Below, in pieces: positions 44,191 through 54,844 of a stretch of 64,000 nucleotides of DNA. A program made the position numbers and the translations under genes. Location of the stretch: assembly GCA_030144725.1 (NCBI GenBank), contig JASKMD010000031.1:6998808-7062807 (forward strand). Direction: 5' to 3'. Source of the DNA: Haematococcus lacustris. Taxonomy: Eukaryota; Chlorophyta; Chlorophyceae; Chlamydomonadales; Haematococcaceae. The first letter of the stretch is position 1. Every line of letters begins with the position of its first letter. A model generated the notes under the pieces. It did no database searches. It was not told where the DNA came from and saw only the letters and a list, made by a program, of their open reading frames with translations.

Positions 44191-45638
44191 AGGGCAGGGC
44201 AGGACTAGGAGGGGGTGGGGCAGGGCTGGGAAGGAGTGGGGCAGGGCTGGAGGGGGTGGGGCAGGGCTGGGAGGGGGTGGGGCAGGGCTGAGAGGGGGTG
44301 GGGCAGGGCTGGTCAGGGAGGTGAGGGGCAATGCAAGGCAGGGATGGCGTGGGGCAGGGCTGGGAGGGGGTGGGGCAGGGCTGGGAGGGGGTGGGGCAGG
44401 GCTGAGAGGGGGTGGGGCAGGGCTGGGCAGGGAGGGGAGGGGCAATGCAATGCAGGGATGGCGTGGGGCAGGGCTGGGAGGGGGTGGGGCAAGGCTGGGA
44501 GGGGGTGGGGCAGGGCTGAGAGGGGGTGGGGCAGGGCTGTTCAGAGAGGTGAGGGGCAATGCAAGGCAGGGATGGCGTGGGGCAGGGCTGGGAGGGGGTG
44601 GGGCAGGGCTGGGATGGGTTGGAGCAGGGCTGGGCGGGGGTGGGGCAGGGCTGGGCTGCGGCGGCGAGGGGTGGGGCTGGGCGGCATCTATTTGCAGCTT
44701 CTGCATCTACTGCATCTGCTGCCTGTCTTCTCTTCGGCTCAGGCTGTCCATGCCGTTCAGCGGACTGGCTGCTGATGAGGCTGTTCTTCAACTGCATTCC
44801 CTACGTAGCACAGGAGAGCCAACGTCAACGTCAGGACGACAGCCTGCGGTTACGGACTGACTGCAACGTTACCTCAAGGAGGGGATTCATCTGGCATGGA
44901 CCCGCTAGAGGGCCCAGGCACAGGACGCAGTCCTTCGCCTACGACGGTCGCGATGCAGGCTGTCGCTGCCACTACTACAGCCCATCCCAGTAATAGCTCG
45001 CCGACCATTCCAACGTCGGGCTACATTGGCCCTAGATAGAGCAAAACAACCTGGGCGGGCAGCAGTTTGGCGGTTGGGTTATTCCACCTGACAGCGGCAG
45101 GTTATTCTACCTCACAGGTGGAAGAGTTACCGGGAGACTTGATTGCGGACCCACCCGCGACCCAACCGCCGGACCCAATTGCCGGACCCAACCGCCGGAC
45201 CCAACCCCCGAGGAGCGACCCAACCGCTGCCGATGGCCCAACCGCCCCGATGGCGACCCAACCGCCCCGATGGCGACCCAACCGCCCCGACCTGGCCACC
45301 TGGTCAACTTTCAACCCACCACCCTGCTCTTCTGCCACCCAGCCAGTATGCCCGTTGCCCAGCTCCCTCACCTGCCACCCTCCTCACCTACTACCCTCCT
45401 CACCTGCCACCCTCAAAGGCCCCATACATGCTGCCTGCAGCTCTTGCTGCCTGCCCGCCCACCCGCCCACCCGCCCACCCGCTCCCTTGCTTGCTTGGCT
45501 CAATGCAATAGCTGTGTAGATTCAGTCTGCAGTGCCAAGCCTTCATAGCCAACCTGCCGCCTGAAACCACAGCATTATGTTGCCCCAGCCTCCCCCACCC
45601 AGCCCCCCCCACCAGCCCCTCCCTTGCTGGCTACCCAG

Positions 45639-45794
45639 GTGTTTGATGTGCTGGACAGCTGCGGCATCAACGTGGTGATGATGAGCCAGGGCGCCAGCAA
45701 GACGAACATCTCCCTGGTGGTGGAGGGGGCAGACGGCCAGAAGGCGGTGCTGGCCCTGCACAAGAGGTTCTTTGAGGACAGCTCACACGTGTGA
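45639..45794 (+). pseudogene. Aspartokinase, copy 3: last exon only
   Basis: An intact copy of the final exon ([20 protein letters not shown] to SSHV and TGA) in the left arm of palindrome 2. Upstream is intron-like sequence for about 350 bases and then the junction at 45,290; no other aspartokinase exons precede it. It differs from copy 1 by SKTN for SKTD, as in copy 2, so it derives from copy 2 by inverted duplication. Confidence 0.85.
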
Positions 45795-45940
45795 CGCGCA
45801 AAGGCCTGACACCCGGGGTAGCAGCAATAGCAGCACCGGGAGCGGTAGCACCCTCGCTGTGCCAGCAGAGAGAGGAGGGGCCAAAGTGCCACAGGCTACG
45901 GTCTCAATGCTTTGGTCAGACCAGGCCGCTCCACTGGCAC

Positions 45941-46285
45941 CACTCCTACAATTTAGTCCCTGCGTTTGTCCCTGCGTTCTACCGACCTTGTCCGATCGGG
46001 CTGAAATTTTGATAGATGGTAGTTTTCAGAAAATAAAACATATTTTACAAGAAAAATATTTGGAAAAAATCAAAGGCTGTTGCGCTGTGGCCCGCAACCT
46101 ATCCCTGCACTTATCCCTGCACCTACGCCCCAGGGCCACAGCGCAACAGCTGTTGATTTTTTCAAAATATTTTATCTGAAAAATATGTTTTATTTACTGC
46201 AAACTACCATCTATCAAAATTTCAGCCCGATTGGACAAGGTCGGTAGAACGCAGGGACAAACGCAGGGACTAAATTGTAGGAGTG
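45941..46285. mobile_element. 345-bp palindromic MITE (left-arm copy)
   Basis: Nearly perfect inverted halves beginning CACTCCTACAATTTAGTCCC and ending with its complement. AT-rich inner part and the stem word GTTGCGCTGTGGCC near the centre (about 46,113). Non-coding. The same hairpin is at 54,354-54,698 on the other arm. Confidence 0.85.
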
Positions 46286-47640
46286 ACCCTGCAGGGTTCC
46301 TTCCTAGACCTGCCTCATGCCACCCCAACTTGGGCTAGGTCGTGGTACTGGGGCCTGATTTCCCGAACATGTGCTCCAGGCTGGCTAGGACCTGGCCTAA
46401 CCTGCACTAGGCTGCCTTCAGCAGGCCAGACCAGCCAAACCCTCAGATGGCCCCTATAAGTTGTGTCCGTGACTGCTCTGGCTATGAAGGGCTGGCCTTC
46501 GTCCGTGATTGAGATCTCAGGGAGAGTGTGCTCTTCATGGTGAAAGTGTGGTGGATGGAGAGGGATGGGGCATCAGGCTGCGCAGGGATCACTACCCACA
46601 CTACCTTGTGTAGTGAGCAGCTCATGCTCCCACCCTGCAGAACCCCCCTCTTCCATGTTAACACCTAGGCCCTGCTCGCCGGCTTATGAGGTCGCCGCAT
46701 CAAATGCGTTGCGACGCGTATCTTGGCAGGCGGTGCATCGATTCCACTGCCGGAGACTATGCCGGCGCAAGCGACCATGAATTAAGCTCAGCCACTCACT
46801 GCCGGTTGCTCGTTTTGTAAGTAGCGATCTCACAAGGTCGGCCACGACTGGCATTGAGCTAGCTTCATGCAAACACAATAATGTGTAGCGCATCACCAAA
46901 TAGAGCACATCGTCAACTACGGCGGCTCAGGCTTTAACTTGCAAATGAATGCGTGATTTGCTCAGTAATCAGGGTCCTATTCGCTCCATTTGCTCTCAGT
47001 CGCTGCACTTTTTGGCTGTGTGGCCTAAAGCTGCCTGGGGAGCGTCTCAGCAGCGCGAATGGACGACCCAACCGCCGGACCCCAATCAAGTCTCCCGGTA
47101 ACTCTTCCACCTGTGAGGTAGAATAACGCAGATAGATCACACCGTTAAAATTCTCCGCGGGGTTGCGATTTAGCCACACAGTGGGAGGGAGAATTTGCCC
47201 GACCCCTTCCCCTGGCGTTCTGCCGCCCCTGCCTCGTCGGCTTAGTGTGGGATGTGCGGCACCCGCACCATTGCGCCTCAAACGGGCAGGTGGCAAAGGT
47301 GTGACCGCTCACTGCGTTGAACCCCGCGTTTGCACATGGCCGTCTCCTGTGGGCGCACATCGCCATCTGCACAGGATGACAGAGCTGAACATGAACCACA
47401 TTGATAATGCCCTGCTCGTTGTTGAGAGCCCGCCCCCAGCCCAACGCTGAACGCTGCTCCACCACACAATGCAGCCAGGTAACCCACGCCGAGAGTGGGT
47501 CGCAGGCCACACCGTGTAGTTCAGCACGAGCGGTGCTGCCCCGCAGCCAGCCCAGCCTATGCGAAGGCGAAGCCGCCCAGGTCAGCCTGCTCCCCTGCGT
47601 GCATCTCAACGTGCAACCCACGACCAGCCGGAGCTCTAGG
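46286..47640. other. Unique part of palindrome 2 left arm
   Basis: No gene recognised. It contains the uninterrupted target site of the right-arm transposon (ACCT at 46,390-46,393) and a copy of the motif CAATCAAGTCTCCCGGTAAC (about 47,083), which recurs at the outer parts of all four palindrome arms. Confidence 0.5.
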
Positions 47641-47644
47641 ACCG

Positions 47645-48720
47645 CAGCATCCCAGCCCTGCCCCACCCCCTCCCAGCCTTGAATTGCCCCTCCCCTCCCT
47701 GCCCAGCCCTGCCCCACCCCCACCCACCCTGCCCCACCCCCTCCCAGCCCTGCCCCACCCCCTCCCAGCCTTGCGTTGCCCCCTCCCCTCCCTGCCCAGC
47801 CCTGCTCCACCCCCTCCTAGCCCTGCCCCACCCCCTCCCAGCCTTGCGCTGCCCCTCCCCTCCCTGCCCAGCCCTGCCCCACCCCCTCCCAGCCTTGCGT
47901 TGCCCCTCCCCTCCTCCAGCCCTGCCCCCCCCTCCCAGCCCTGCCCTCCCCTCCCTCCCAGCCCTGCCCCACCCCCTCCCAGCCTTGCGCTGCCCCTCCC
48001 TCCCTGCCCAGCCCTGCCCCACCCCCTCGCAGCCTTGCGTTGCCCCTCCCCTCCCTGCCCAGCCCTGCCCCACCCCCTCCCAGCCTTGCGTTGCCCCTCC
48101 CCTCCCTCCCAGCCCTGCCCCACCCCCTCCCAGCCTTGCGTTGCCCCTCCCCTCCCTGCCCAGCCCTGCCCCACCCCCTCCCTGCCCTGCCCTGCCCTGC
48201 CCTGCCCTGCCCTGCCCTGCCCTGCCCTGCCCTGCCCTGCCCTGCCCTGCCCTGCCCTGCCCTGCCCTGCCCTGCCCTGCCCTGCCCTGCCCTGCCCTGC
48301 CCTGCCCTGCCCTGCCCTGCCCTGCCCTGCCCTGCCCTGCCCTGCCCTGCCCTGCCCTGCCCTGCCCTGCCCTGCCCTGCCCTGCCCTGCCCTGCCCTGC
48401 CCTGCCCTGCCCTGCCCTGCCCTGCGCCCTGCCCTGCCCTGCCCTGCCCTGCCCTGCCCTGCCCTGCCCTGCCCTGCCCTGCCCTGCCCTGCCCTGCCCT
48501 GCCCTGCCCTGCCCTGCCCTGCCCTGCCCTGCCCTGCCCTGCCCTGCCCTGCCCTGCCCTGCCCTGCCCTGCCCTGCCCTGCCCTGCCCTGCCCTGCCCT
48601 GCCCTGCCCTGCCCTGCCCTGCCCTGCCCTGCCCTGCCCTGCCCTGCCCTGCCCTGCCTTGCCCTGCCTTGCCCTGCCTTGCCCTGCCCTGCCCTGCCTC
48701 CCTGCCCTGCCCTGCCCTGC
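47645..48720. repeat. CCCTG-type satellite, palindrome 2 left arm
   Basis: CCAGCCCTGCCCCACCCC units to about 48,180, then a near-pure CCCTG pentamer array (48,181-48,720, roughly 105 copies, one GCCCTGCG break near 48,425). The opposite strand has GGGCA runs with strong G-quadruplex potential. Confidence 0.95.
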
Positions 48721-49369
48721 CTGTAGGTGTGTGGCAGTGCAGGCTGCAGGAAGCTACAGTGTGCTGCATTGCATGAGCAGCAGGCTGCAGTGCATGTGTT
48801 ACAGTGCATGAGCAGCAGCAGCAGGCTGTAGTGCATGAGCAGCAGTGCATGAGCAGCAGCAGCAGCAGGCTGTGAATTTGTAGCAGTGCAGGTAGCAGCA
48901 AGCTGCACGTGTGCTGCAGTGCATGAGCAGCACAGCAGTAGCAGGCAGCAGTGCATGTGTTGCAGTGCATGATGCAGCAGCAGCAGGCTGCAGTGCATGT
49001 GTTTTAGTGCATGAGCAGCAACAGCAGCAGGCTGTAGTGCATGAGCAGCAGTGCATGGGCAGCAGTAAGCTGTAGGTGTGTGGCAGTGCAGGTAGCAGCA
49101 GGCTGCAGGTGTGCTTCAGTGCATGAGCAGCTGCAGCAGCAGGCTGTAATGCATCAGCAGCAGTGCATGGGCAGCAGCAGTAGTGGATGGGCAGCAGCAG
49201 CAGGCTGTGGGTGTGTGGCAGTGCAGGCTGCTGGTAGCAGCAGGCTGTAGGTGTGCTTCAGTGCATGAGCAGCAGCAGCTGCACCAGGCTAAAATGCATG
49301 TGCAGCAGTGCATGAGCAGCCACAGGAGCAATAGGCTGTAATGCATGACCAGCAGTGCAAGGACAGCAA

Positions 49370-50280
49370 CATGTGCGGTGTGTGTCTAGGTTGCATGCAA
49401 AGGCATACATCTGGCATGGTCTGCGGTGGTCTTGGTTGCTCCATGCAAATAAAAGCATGCAATTTGTGGTTGTTCAACCGTGCCATTGGTTGTGTAGTCC
49501 GTGTAACTTGTGTAAGACGAATCCCCCGGTTCTGGGCAATTGCAACTCGCATCTCAAGGTCTACAATAGACCGTGCCAGTTGCAGCGTCGATGTAATACC
49601 GCATGGTGGCATATGGTTGGGTTTGGTGCGCATCACTGCCAACGCCTGCACTTGCTTAAGCATGACCGTGATGCATACATGCAAAGGGGGTAGTAGCGTA
49701 CTACCCTTTGCAGTGGCATCACGGTATGTTAGCAGTGCAGGCGGCAGTGTGCGCACCACACCCAGCATGTGCACCTGTGGTATTAGGTATCACCTGCAAC
49801 TGGCACGGCATGTGGACCTGCAGCACATTGCAACTTGCCCAGAACGGGGGATGTCGGTCTACACAGTTAGCCGGTACCAACCATGCAGGTTGACCACAAT
49901 GCGCATGTGGGCACCAGCACCGCGACCATTGCAGATGTAGTGATCACTGTACCACCGGCTACAGCTTGCTGACACATTGACTGTGGTATGCATTACACTG
50001 TTCTAAGGTGGACTGTATGCATGCTGCACAGCGTTTAGCGGTGCACTTGCGCATCAGCGCGTGGCACCCTGGTGGTGTCCGTACAAGGGGCGTAGGTATC
50101 ATGTGAAGATACACGGCTAATGACCACAACCGTTTTCTTCATTACATCTTGACCATTCACAACTTACAAATCACATTGCGTGGCATGGAACTGAACGGAA
50201 GCTCAGCACAGCCATGCTTTTTTACCATGCAACAATCTTCTGTAGATGAGCTCAAAGTTGCTGCTGATTGCTATTACAAG
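49370..50280. repeat. Loop of palindrome 2
   Basis: Non-palindromic overall and related to 42,560-43,410 in direct orientation. It contains a smaller hairpin around 49,640-49,750 (CACTTGCTTAAGCATGACCG side pairing with a GGCATCACGGTATGTTAGCA side; centre GTAGTAGCGTACTAC). No gene. Confidence 0.75.
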
Positions 50281-50774
50281 ACTGCACTGCCACACACCTA
50301 CAGCCCGCTGCTGCTGTCCATGCACTGCTCATGCACTACAACCTGCTGCTCTTGCTGCAGCTCATGCACTGAACACACCTGCAGCCTGCTGCTACCTGCA
50401 CTGCCACACACCTACAGCTTACTGCTGCCCATGCACTGCTGCTCATGCACTACAGCCTGCTGCTGTTGCTGCTCATGCACTAAAACACATGCACTGCAGC
50501 CTGCTGCTGCTGCTCATGCACTGCAACACATGCACTGCTGCCTGCTACTGCTGTGCTGCTCATGCACTGCAGCACACGTGCAGCTTGCTGCTACCTGCAC
50601 TGCTACAAATTCACAGCCTGCTGCTGCTGCTGCTCATGCACTGCTGCTCATGCACTACAGCCTGCTGCTGCTGCTGCTGCTCATGCACTGTAACACATGC
50701 ACTGCAGCCTGCTGCTGCTGCTCATGCAATGCAGCACACTGTAGCTACCTGCAGCCTGCACTGCCACACACCTA

Positions 50775-51620
50775 CAGGCAGGGCAGGTAGGGCAGGGCAG
50801 GGCAGGGCAGGGCAGGGCAGGGCAGGGCAGGGCAGGGCAGGGCAGGGCAGGGCAGGGCAGGGCAGGGCAGGGCAGGGCAGGGCAGGGCAGGGCAGGGCAG
50901 GGCAGGGCAGGGCAGGGCAGGGCAGGGCAGGGCAGGGCAGGGCAGGGCAGGGCAGGGCAGGGCAGGGCAGGGCAACAAGGGCGGGCAGGGCAGGGCAGGG
51001 CAGGGCAGGGCAGGGCAGGGCAGGGCAGGGCAGGGCAGGGCAGGGCAGGGCAGGGCAGGGCAGGGCAGGGCAGGGCAGGGCAGGGCAGGGCAGGGCAGGG
51101 CAGGGCAGGGCAGGGCAGGGCAGGGCAGGGCAGGGCAGGGCAGGGCAGGGCAGGGGCAGGGCAGGGCAGGGCAGGGAGGGCAGGGCAGGGCTGGGCAGGG
51201 CAGGGGAGGGCAGGGCAGCGCAGGGCTGGGAGGGGGTGGGGCAGGGCTGGGAGGGGGTGGGGCAGGGCTGGGCAGGGAGGGGAGGGGCAACGCAAGGCTG
51301 GGAGGGGGTGGGGCAGGGCTGGGCAGGGAGGGGAGGGGCAACGCAAGGCTGGGAGGGGGTGGGGCAGGGCTGGGGCAGGGAGGGGCAGCGCAAGGCTGCG
51401 AGGGGGTGGGGCAGGGCTGGGCAGGGAGGGAGGGGCAGCGCAAGGCTGGGAGGGGGTGGAGCAGGGCTGGGCAGGGAGGGGAGGGGGCAACGCAAGGCTG
51501 GGAGGGGGTGGGGCAGGGTTGGGTAGGGGTGGGGCAGGGCTGCGGGGGGTGGGGCAGGGCTGGGCAGGGAGGGGAGGGGCAATTCAAGGCTGGGAGGGGG
51601 TGGGGCAGGGCTGGGATGCT
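50775..51620. repeat. GGGCA pentamer and satellite, palindrome 2 right arm
   Basis: Mirror of 47,645-48,720, with about 80 pentamers (50,775-51,180, broken by GGGCAACAAGGGCGGGCAGG near 50,970) and then the 18- to 22-bp satellite. Array lengths differ between arms. Confidence 0.95.
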
Positions 51621-52875
51621 GCGGTCCTAGAGCTCCGGCTGGTCGTGGGTTGCACGTTGAGATGCACGCAGGGGAGCAGGCTGACCTGGGCGGCTTCGCC
51701 TTCGCATAGGCTGGGCTGGCTGCGGGGCAGCACCGCTCGTGCTGAACTACACGGTGTGGCCTGCGACCCACTCTCGGCGTGGGTTACCTGGCTGCATTGC
51801 GTGGTGGAGCAGCGTTCAGCGTTGGGCTGGGGGCGGGCTCTCAACAACGAGCAGGGCATTATCAATGTGGTTCATGTTCAGCTCTGTCATCCTGTGCAGA
51901 TGGCGATGTGCGCCCACAGGAGACGGCCATGTTCAACGCGGGGTTCAACGCAGTGAGCGGTCACACCTTTGCCACCTGCCCGTTTGAGGCGCAATGGTGC
52001 GGGTGCCGCACATCCCACACTAAGCCGACGAGGCAGGGGCGGCAGAACGCCAGGGGAAGGGGTCGGGCAAATTCTCCCTCCCACTGTGTGGCTAAATCGC
52101 AACCCCGCGGAGAATTTTAACGGTGTGATCTATTTGCGTTATTCTACCTCACAGGTGGAAGAGTTACCGGGAGACTTGATTGGGGTCCGGCGGTTGGGTC
52201 GTCCATTCGCGCTGCTGAGACGCTCCCCAGGCAGCTTTAGGCCACACAGCCAAAAAGTGCAGCGACTGAGAGCAAATGGAGCGAATAGGACCCTGATTAC
52301 TGAGCAAATCACGCATTCATTTGCAAGTTAAAGCCTGAGCCGCCGTAGTTGACGATGTGCTCTATTTGGTGATGCGCTACACATTATTGTGTTTGCATGA
52401 AGCTAGCTCAATGCCAGTCGTGGCCGACCTTGTGAGATCGCTACTTACAAAACGAGCAACCGGCAGTGAGTGGCTGAGCTTAATTCATGGTCGCTTGCGC
52501 CGGCATAGTCTCCGGCAGTGGAATCGATGCACCGCCTGCCAAGATACGCGTCGCAACGCATTTGATGCGGCGACCTCATAAGCCGGCGAGCAGGGCCTAG
52601 GTGTTAACATGGAAGAGGGGGGTTCTGCAGGGTGGGAGCATGAGCTGCTCACTACACAAGGTAGTGTGGGTAGTGATCCCTGCGCAGCCTGATGCCCCAT
52701 CCCTCTCCATCCACCACACTTTCACCATGAAGAGCACACTCTCCCTGAGATCTCAATCACGGACGAAGGCCAGCCCTTCATAGCCAGAGCAGTCACGGAC
52801 ACAACTTATAGGGGCCATCTGAGGGTTTGGCTGGTCTGGCCTGCTGAAGGCAGCCTAGTGCAGGTTAGGCCAGGT

Positions 52876-54245
52876 GGTCACCCCTCCCATTGAACCACCA
52901 CGTAAGGGACATTTGACTTTGCGGCGTGCCTGGTGAGAGTTGAGTTGTCATTTTAACGCGGAACGCCTTATCTTTGCGTCGCGCTTGCGTCTGCGCGCCC
53001 GAGCTGCTGGCACCCACGGTGACCGGCAGTCTGCCAGGCACGCGAACGCTTCCGCTCTGCGCGATGGGCCTTTCAAGTGCTGCCTAACAACACCCACAAC
53101 GCGGGATGCAGAGTTCTCCGCTGCGGTACACTGCGGTACACTTTACGCATGGAGCCCAATTTTCTCAACGTCACCTTACACAGCCAGCTCAATCCCACTC
53201 TGCCTGCCCATTGAGATGCTCCAGTACCATGTACCGTAGGTCAGCACGCAAGGTGTTGGCTGGCACATACAACCCCACTGCCTTGCAATACTCGTTTAAC
53301 ATTTTCACGCTCAGCTTCTTGCCCAAGGTGCACAGCTGCTTCACGCTATCTGGTGCAAATGAGCACAGAAGGGTGAGGCACTCCTGCCCCCGCAGCCGCT
53401 GGCACACAGCATGCGCAGCTGCAGCAGACTCAGCGCAAGTCCTGTGGGCTAATGGAATCAGTGCAGGCACCAAGTTGTCGCAGGCCTTGATGATTTCAGC
53501 CATCTGGGTTGTGACCTGGCCGATGGCTCGTACACTCTGCCCGGAGCGGTAGGAGGCTGCCTCCCCCTCCACATGAATCTCCACCCAGCCAGCAAGACCA
53601 GCTGGTGTCGTCTTCACACACAGCGCACAGCGGGCTGCATGCCCGCCCTTCCCCTTGTAGGGGTGATACTTGGATGTCGGCATGCTGCAGGCATGTGCAC
53701 ACGCCAGCTTCTAAAACCCCTATTTGCAAATCTCAGCAAGAGTTGAGACCTTGGCAGGGGGTCCACAGAAAGGTTCCCTAGCCAGTGACGCAGGGCTGGG
53801 GCATTCGTTTGCGTCCGATGGTCGCCATATTGGCATCAACAGAGTGGGCAGCATGGAGGAGTGTTTCCCCACCTTTTGGAGCCTAATCCACAAGGGATTG
53901 ATGCAGCTGCCACTGCTGTGCTCCTACTGTGGTCTCCTCCAAGTTTCAGAGCCCCTGAGCCAGCGCATGTTGGTCACGATGTTGGACATGGGGTCGGGCT
54001 CCTCGCACATCGCGCACTATTCATCGCGTCAATGAGGGACTCACAGATACTGGGTCAGCGTACATCAAGTCCGCAGGCTCGGTAGGGTCGGATACCCGGC
54101 AACATGCCCGACCAGCTCGGCGCGTGCCTCAGCGCGGCCGCATTCCGACGCTTCAATTCGCGTGTAAACCCGTGCAGAGATGAGTCCGGAAAAGCCGTTG
54201 TCCCTTATCGTTAGGGGGGTTGGTGGTTCAATGGGAGGGGTGACC
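52876..54245. mobile_element. GGTCACC-ended transposon in palindrome 2 right arm (1.37 kb)
   Basis: Inverted ends GGTCACCCCTCCCATTGAAC and its complement, with target duplication AGGT (52,872-52,875 and 54,246-54,249). The left arm has the empty site with a single ACCT at 46,390. Same family as 9,864-10,858 (shared GGTCACCCC ends, 4-bp duplication). Contains one credible ORF on the minus strand. Confidence 0.9.
53189..53683 (-). CDS. Transposon-encoded protein with SAP-like C-terminus, unknown family
   Basis: The 164-residue frame starts MPTSKYHPYKGKGGHAARCA and contains a CALC pair and a helical middle (VRAIGQVTTQMAEIIKACDN, HRTCAESAAAAHAVCQRL). It ends with a SAP-like helix pair, KKLSVKMLNEYCKAVGLYVP then LRADLRYMVLEHL. 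The composition is balanced and unlike the flanking satellites. It lies wholly inside the GGTCACC element. The size is too small for a full transposase, so it may be a truncated product or an accessory DNA-binding protein. The SAP-like end resembles that of the unrelated-looking protein of the TCAGG element. Confidence 0.5.
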   Translation of the reverse strand: MPTSKYHPYKGKGGHAARCALCVKTTPAGLAGWVEIHVEGEAASYRSGQSVRAIGQVTTQMAEIIKACDNLVPALIPLAHRTCAESAAAAHAVCQRLRGQECLTLLCSFAPDSVKQLCTLGKKLSVKMLNEYCKAVGLYVPANTLRADLRYMVLEHLNGQAEWD

Positions 54246-54353
54246 AGGTCCTAGCCAGCCTGGAGCACATGTTCGGGAAATCAGGCCCCAGTACCACGAC
54301 CTAGCCCAAGTTGGGGTGGCATGAGGCAGGTCTAGGAAGGAACCCTGCAGGGT

Positions 54354-54698
54354 CACTCCTACAATTTAGTCCCTGCGTTTGTCCCTGCGTTCTACCGACC
54401 TTGTCCAATCGGGCTGAAATTTTGATAGATGGTAGTTTGCAGTAAATAAAACATATTTTTCAGATAAAATATTTTGAAAAAATCAACAGCTGTTGCGCTG
54501 TGGCCCTGGGGCGTAGGTGCAGGGATAAGTGCAGGGATAGGTTGCGGGCCACAGCGCAACAGCCTTTGATTTTTTCCAAATATTTTTCTTGTAAAATATG
54601 TTTTATTTTATGAAAACTACCATCTATCAAAATTTCAGCCCGATCGGACAAGGTCGGTAGAACGCAGGGACAAACGCAGGGACTAAATTGTAGGAGTG
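54354..54698. mobile_element. 345-bp palindromic MITE (right-arm copy)
   Basis: Mirror copy of 45,941-46,285, carried by the arm duplication. Confidence 0.85.
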
Positions 54699-54844
54699 GT
54701 GCCAGTGGAGCGGCCTGGTCTGACCAAAGCATTGAGACCGTAGCCTGTGGCACTTTGGCCCCTCCTCTCTCTGCTGGCACAGCGAGGGTGCTACCGCTCC
54801 CGGTGCTGCTATTGCTGCTACCCCGGGTGTCAGGCCTTTGCGCG

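Larger units (their letters stand above)
40210..45290. repeat. Palindrome 1: large inverted repeat centred near 42,751
   Basis: Left-arm positions pair with right-arm positions (sum near 85,502 in the outer part), for example 40,509-40,925 with 44,577-44,993. Arms consist of a unique outer part, a CCCTGCCCCACC-type satellite and a CAG/CTG-rich inner part; the loop is about 42,560-43,410. The left arm also holds an extra 0.6 kb (41,090-41,700). The arms are highly similar but not identical. Confidence 0.8.

Noticed and set aside
48181..48720. Telomeric array
   Set aside because: Green-algal telomeres are TTTAGGG or TTTTAGGG types; CCCTG is not a known telomere unit and the array lies internally on both arms.
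47495..48811. 438-residue Pro/Ala/Leu/Cys-rich open frame, and the Gly/Arg/Gln-rich frames on the other strand
   Set aside because: It is only the translation of the CCCTG pentamer and related satellite; all frames of such an array stay open. No splice or conservation evidence.
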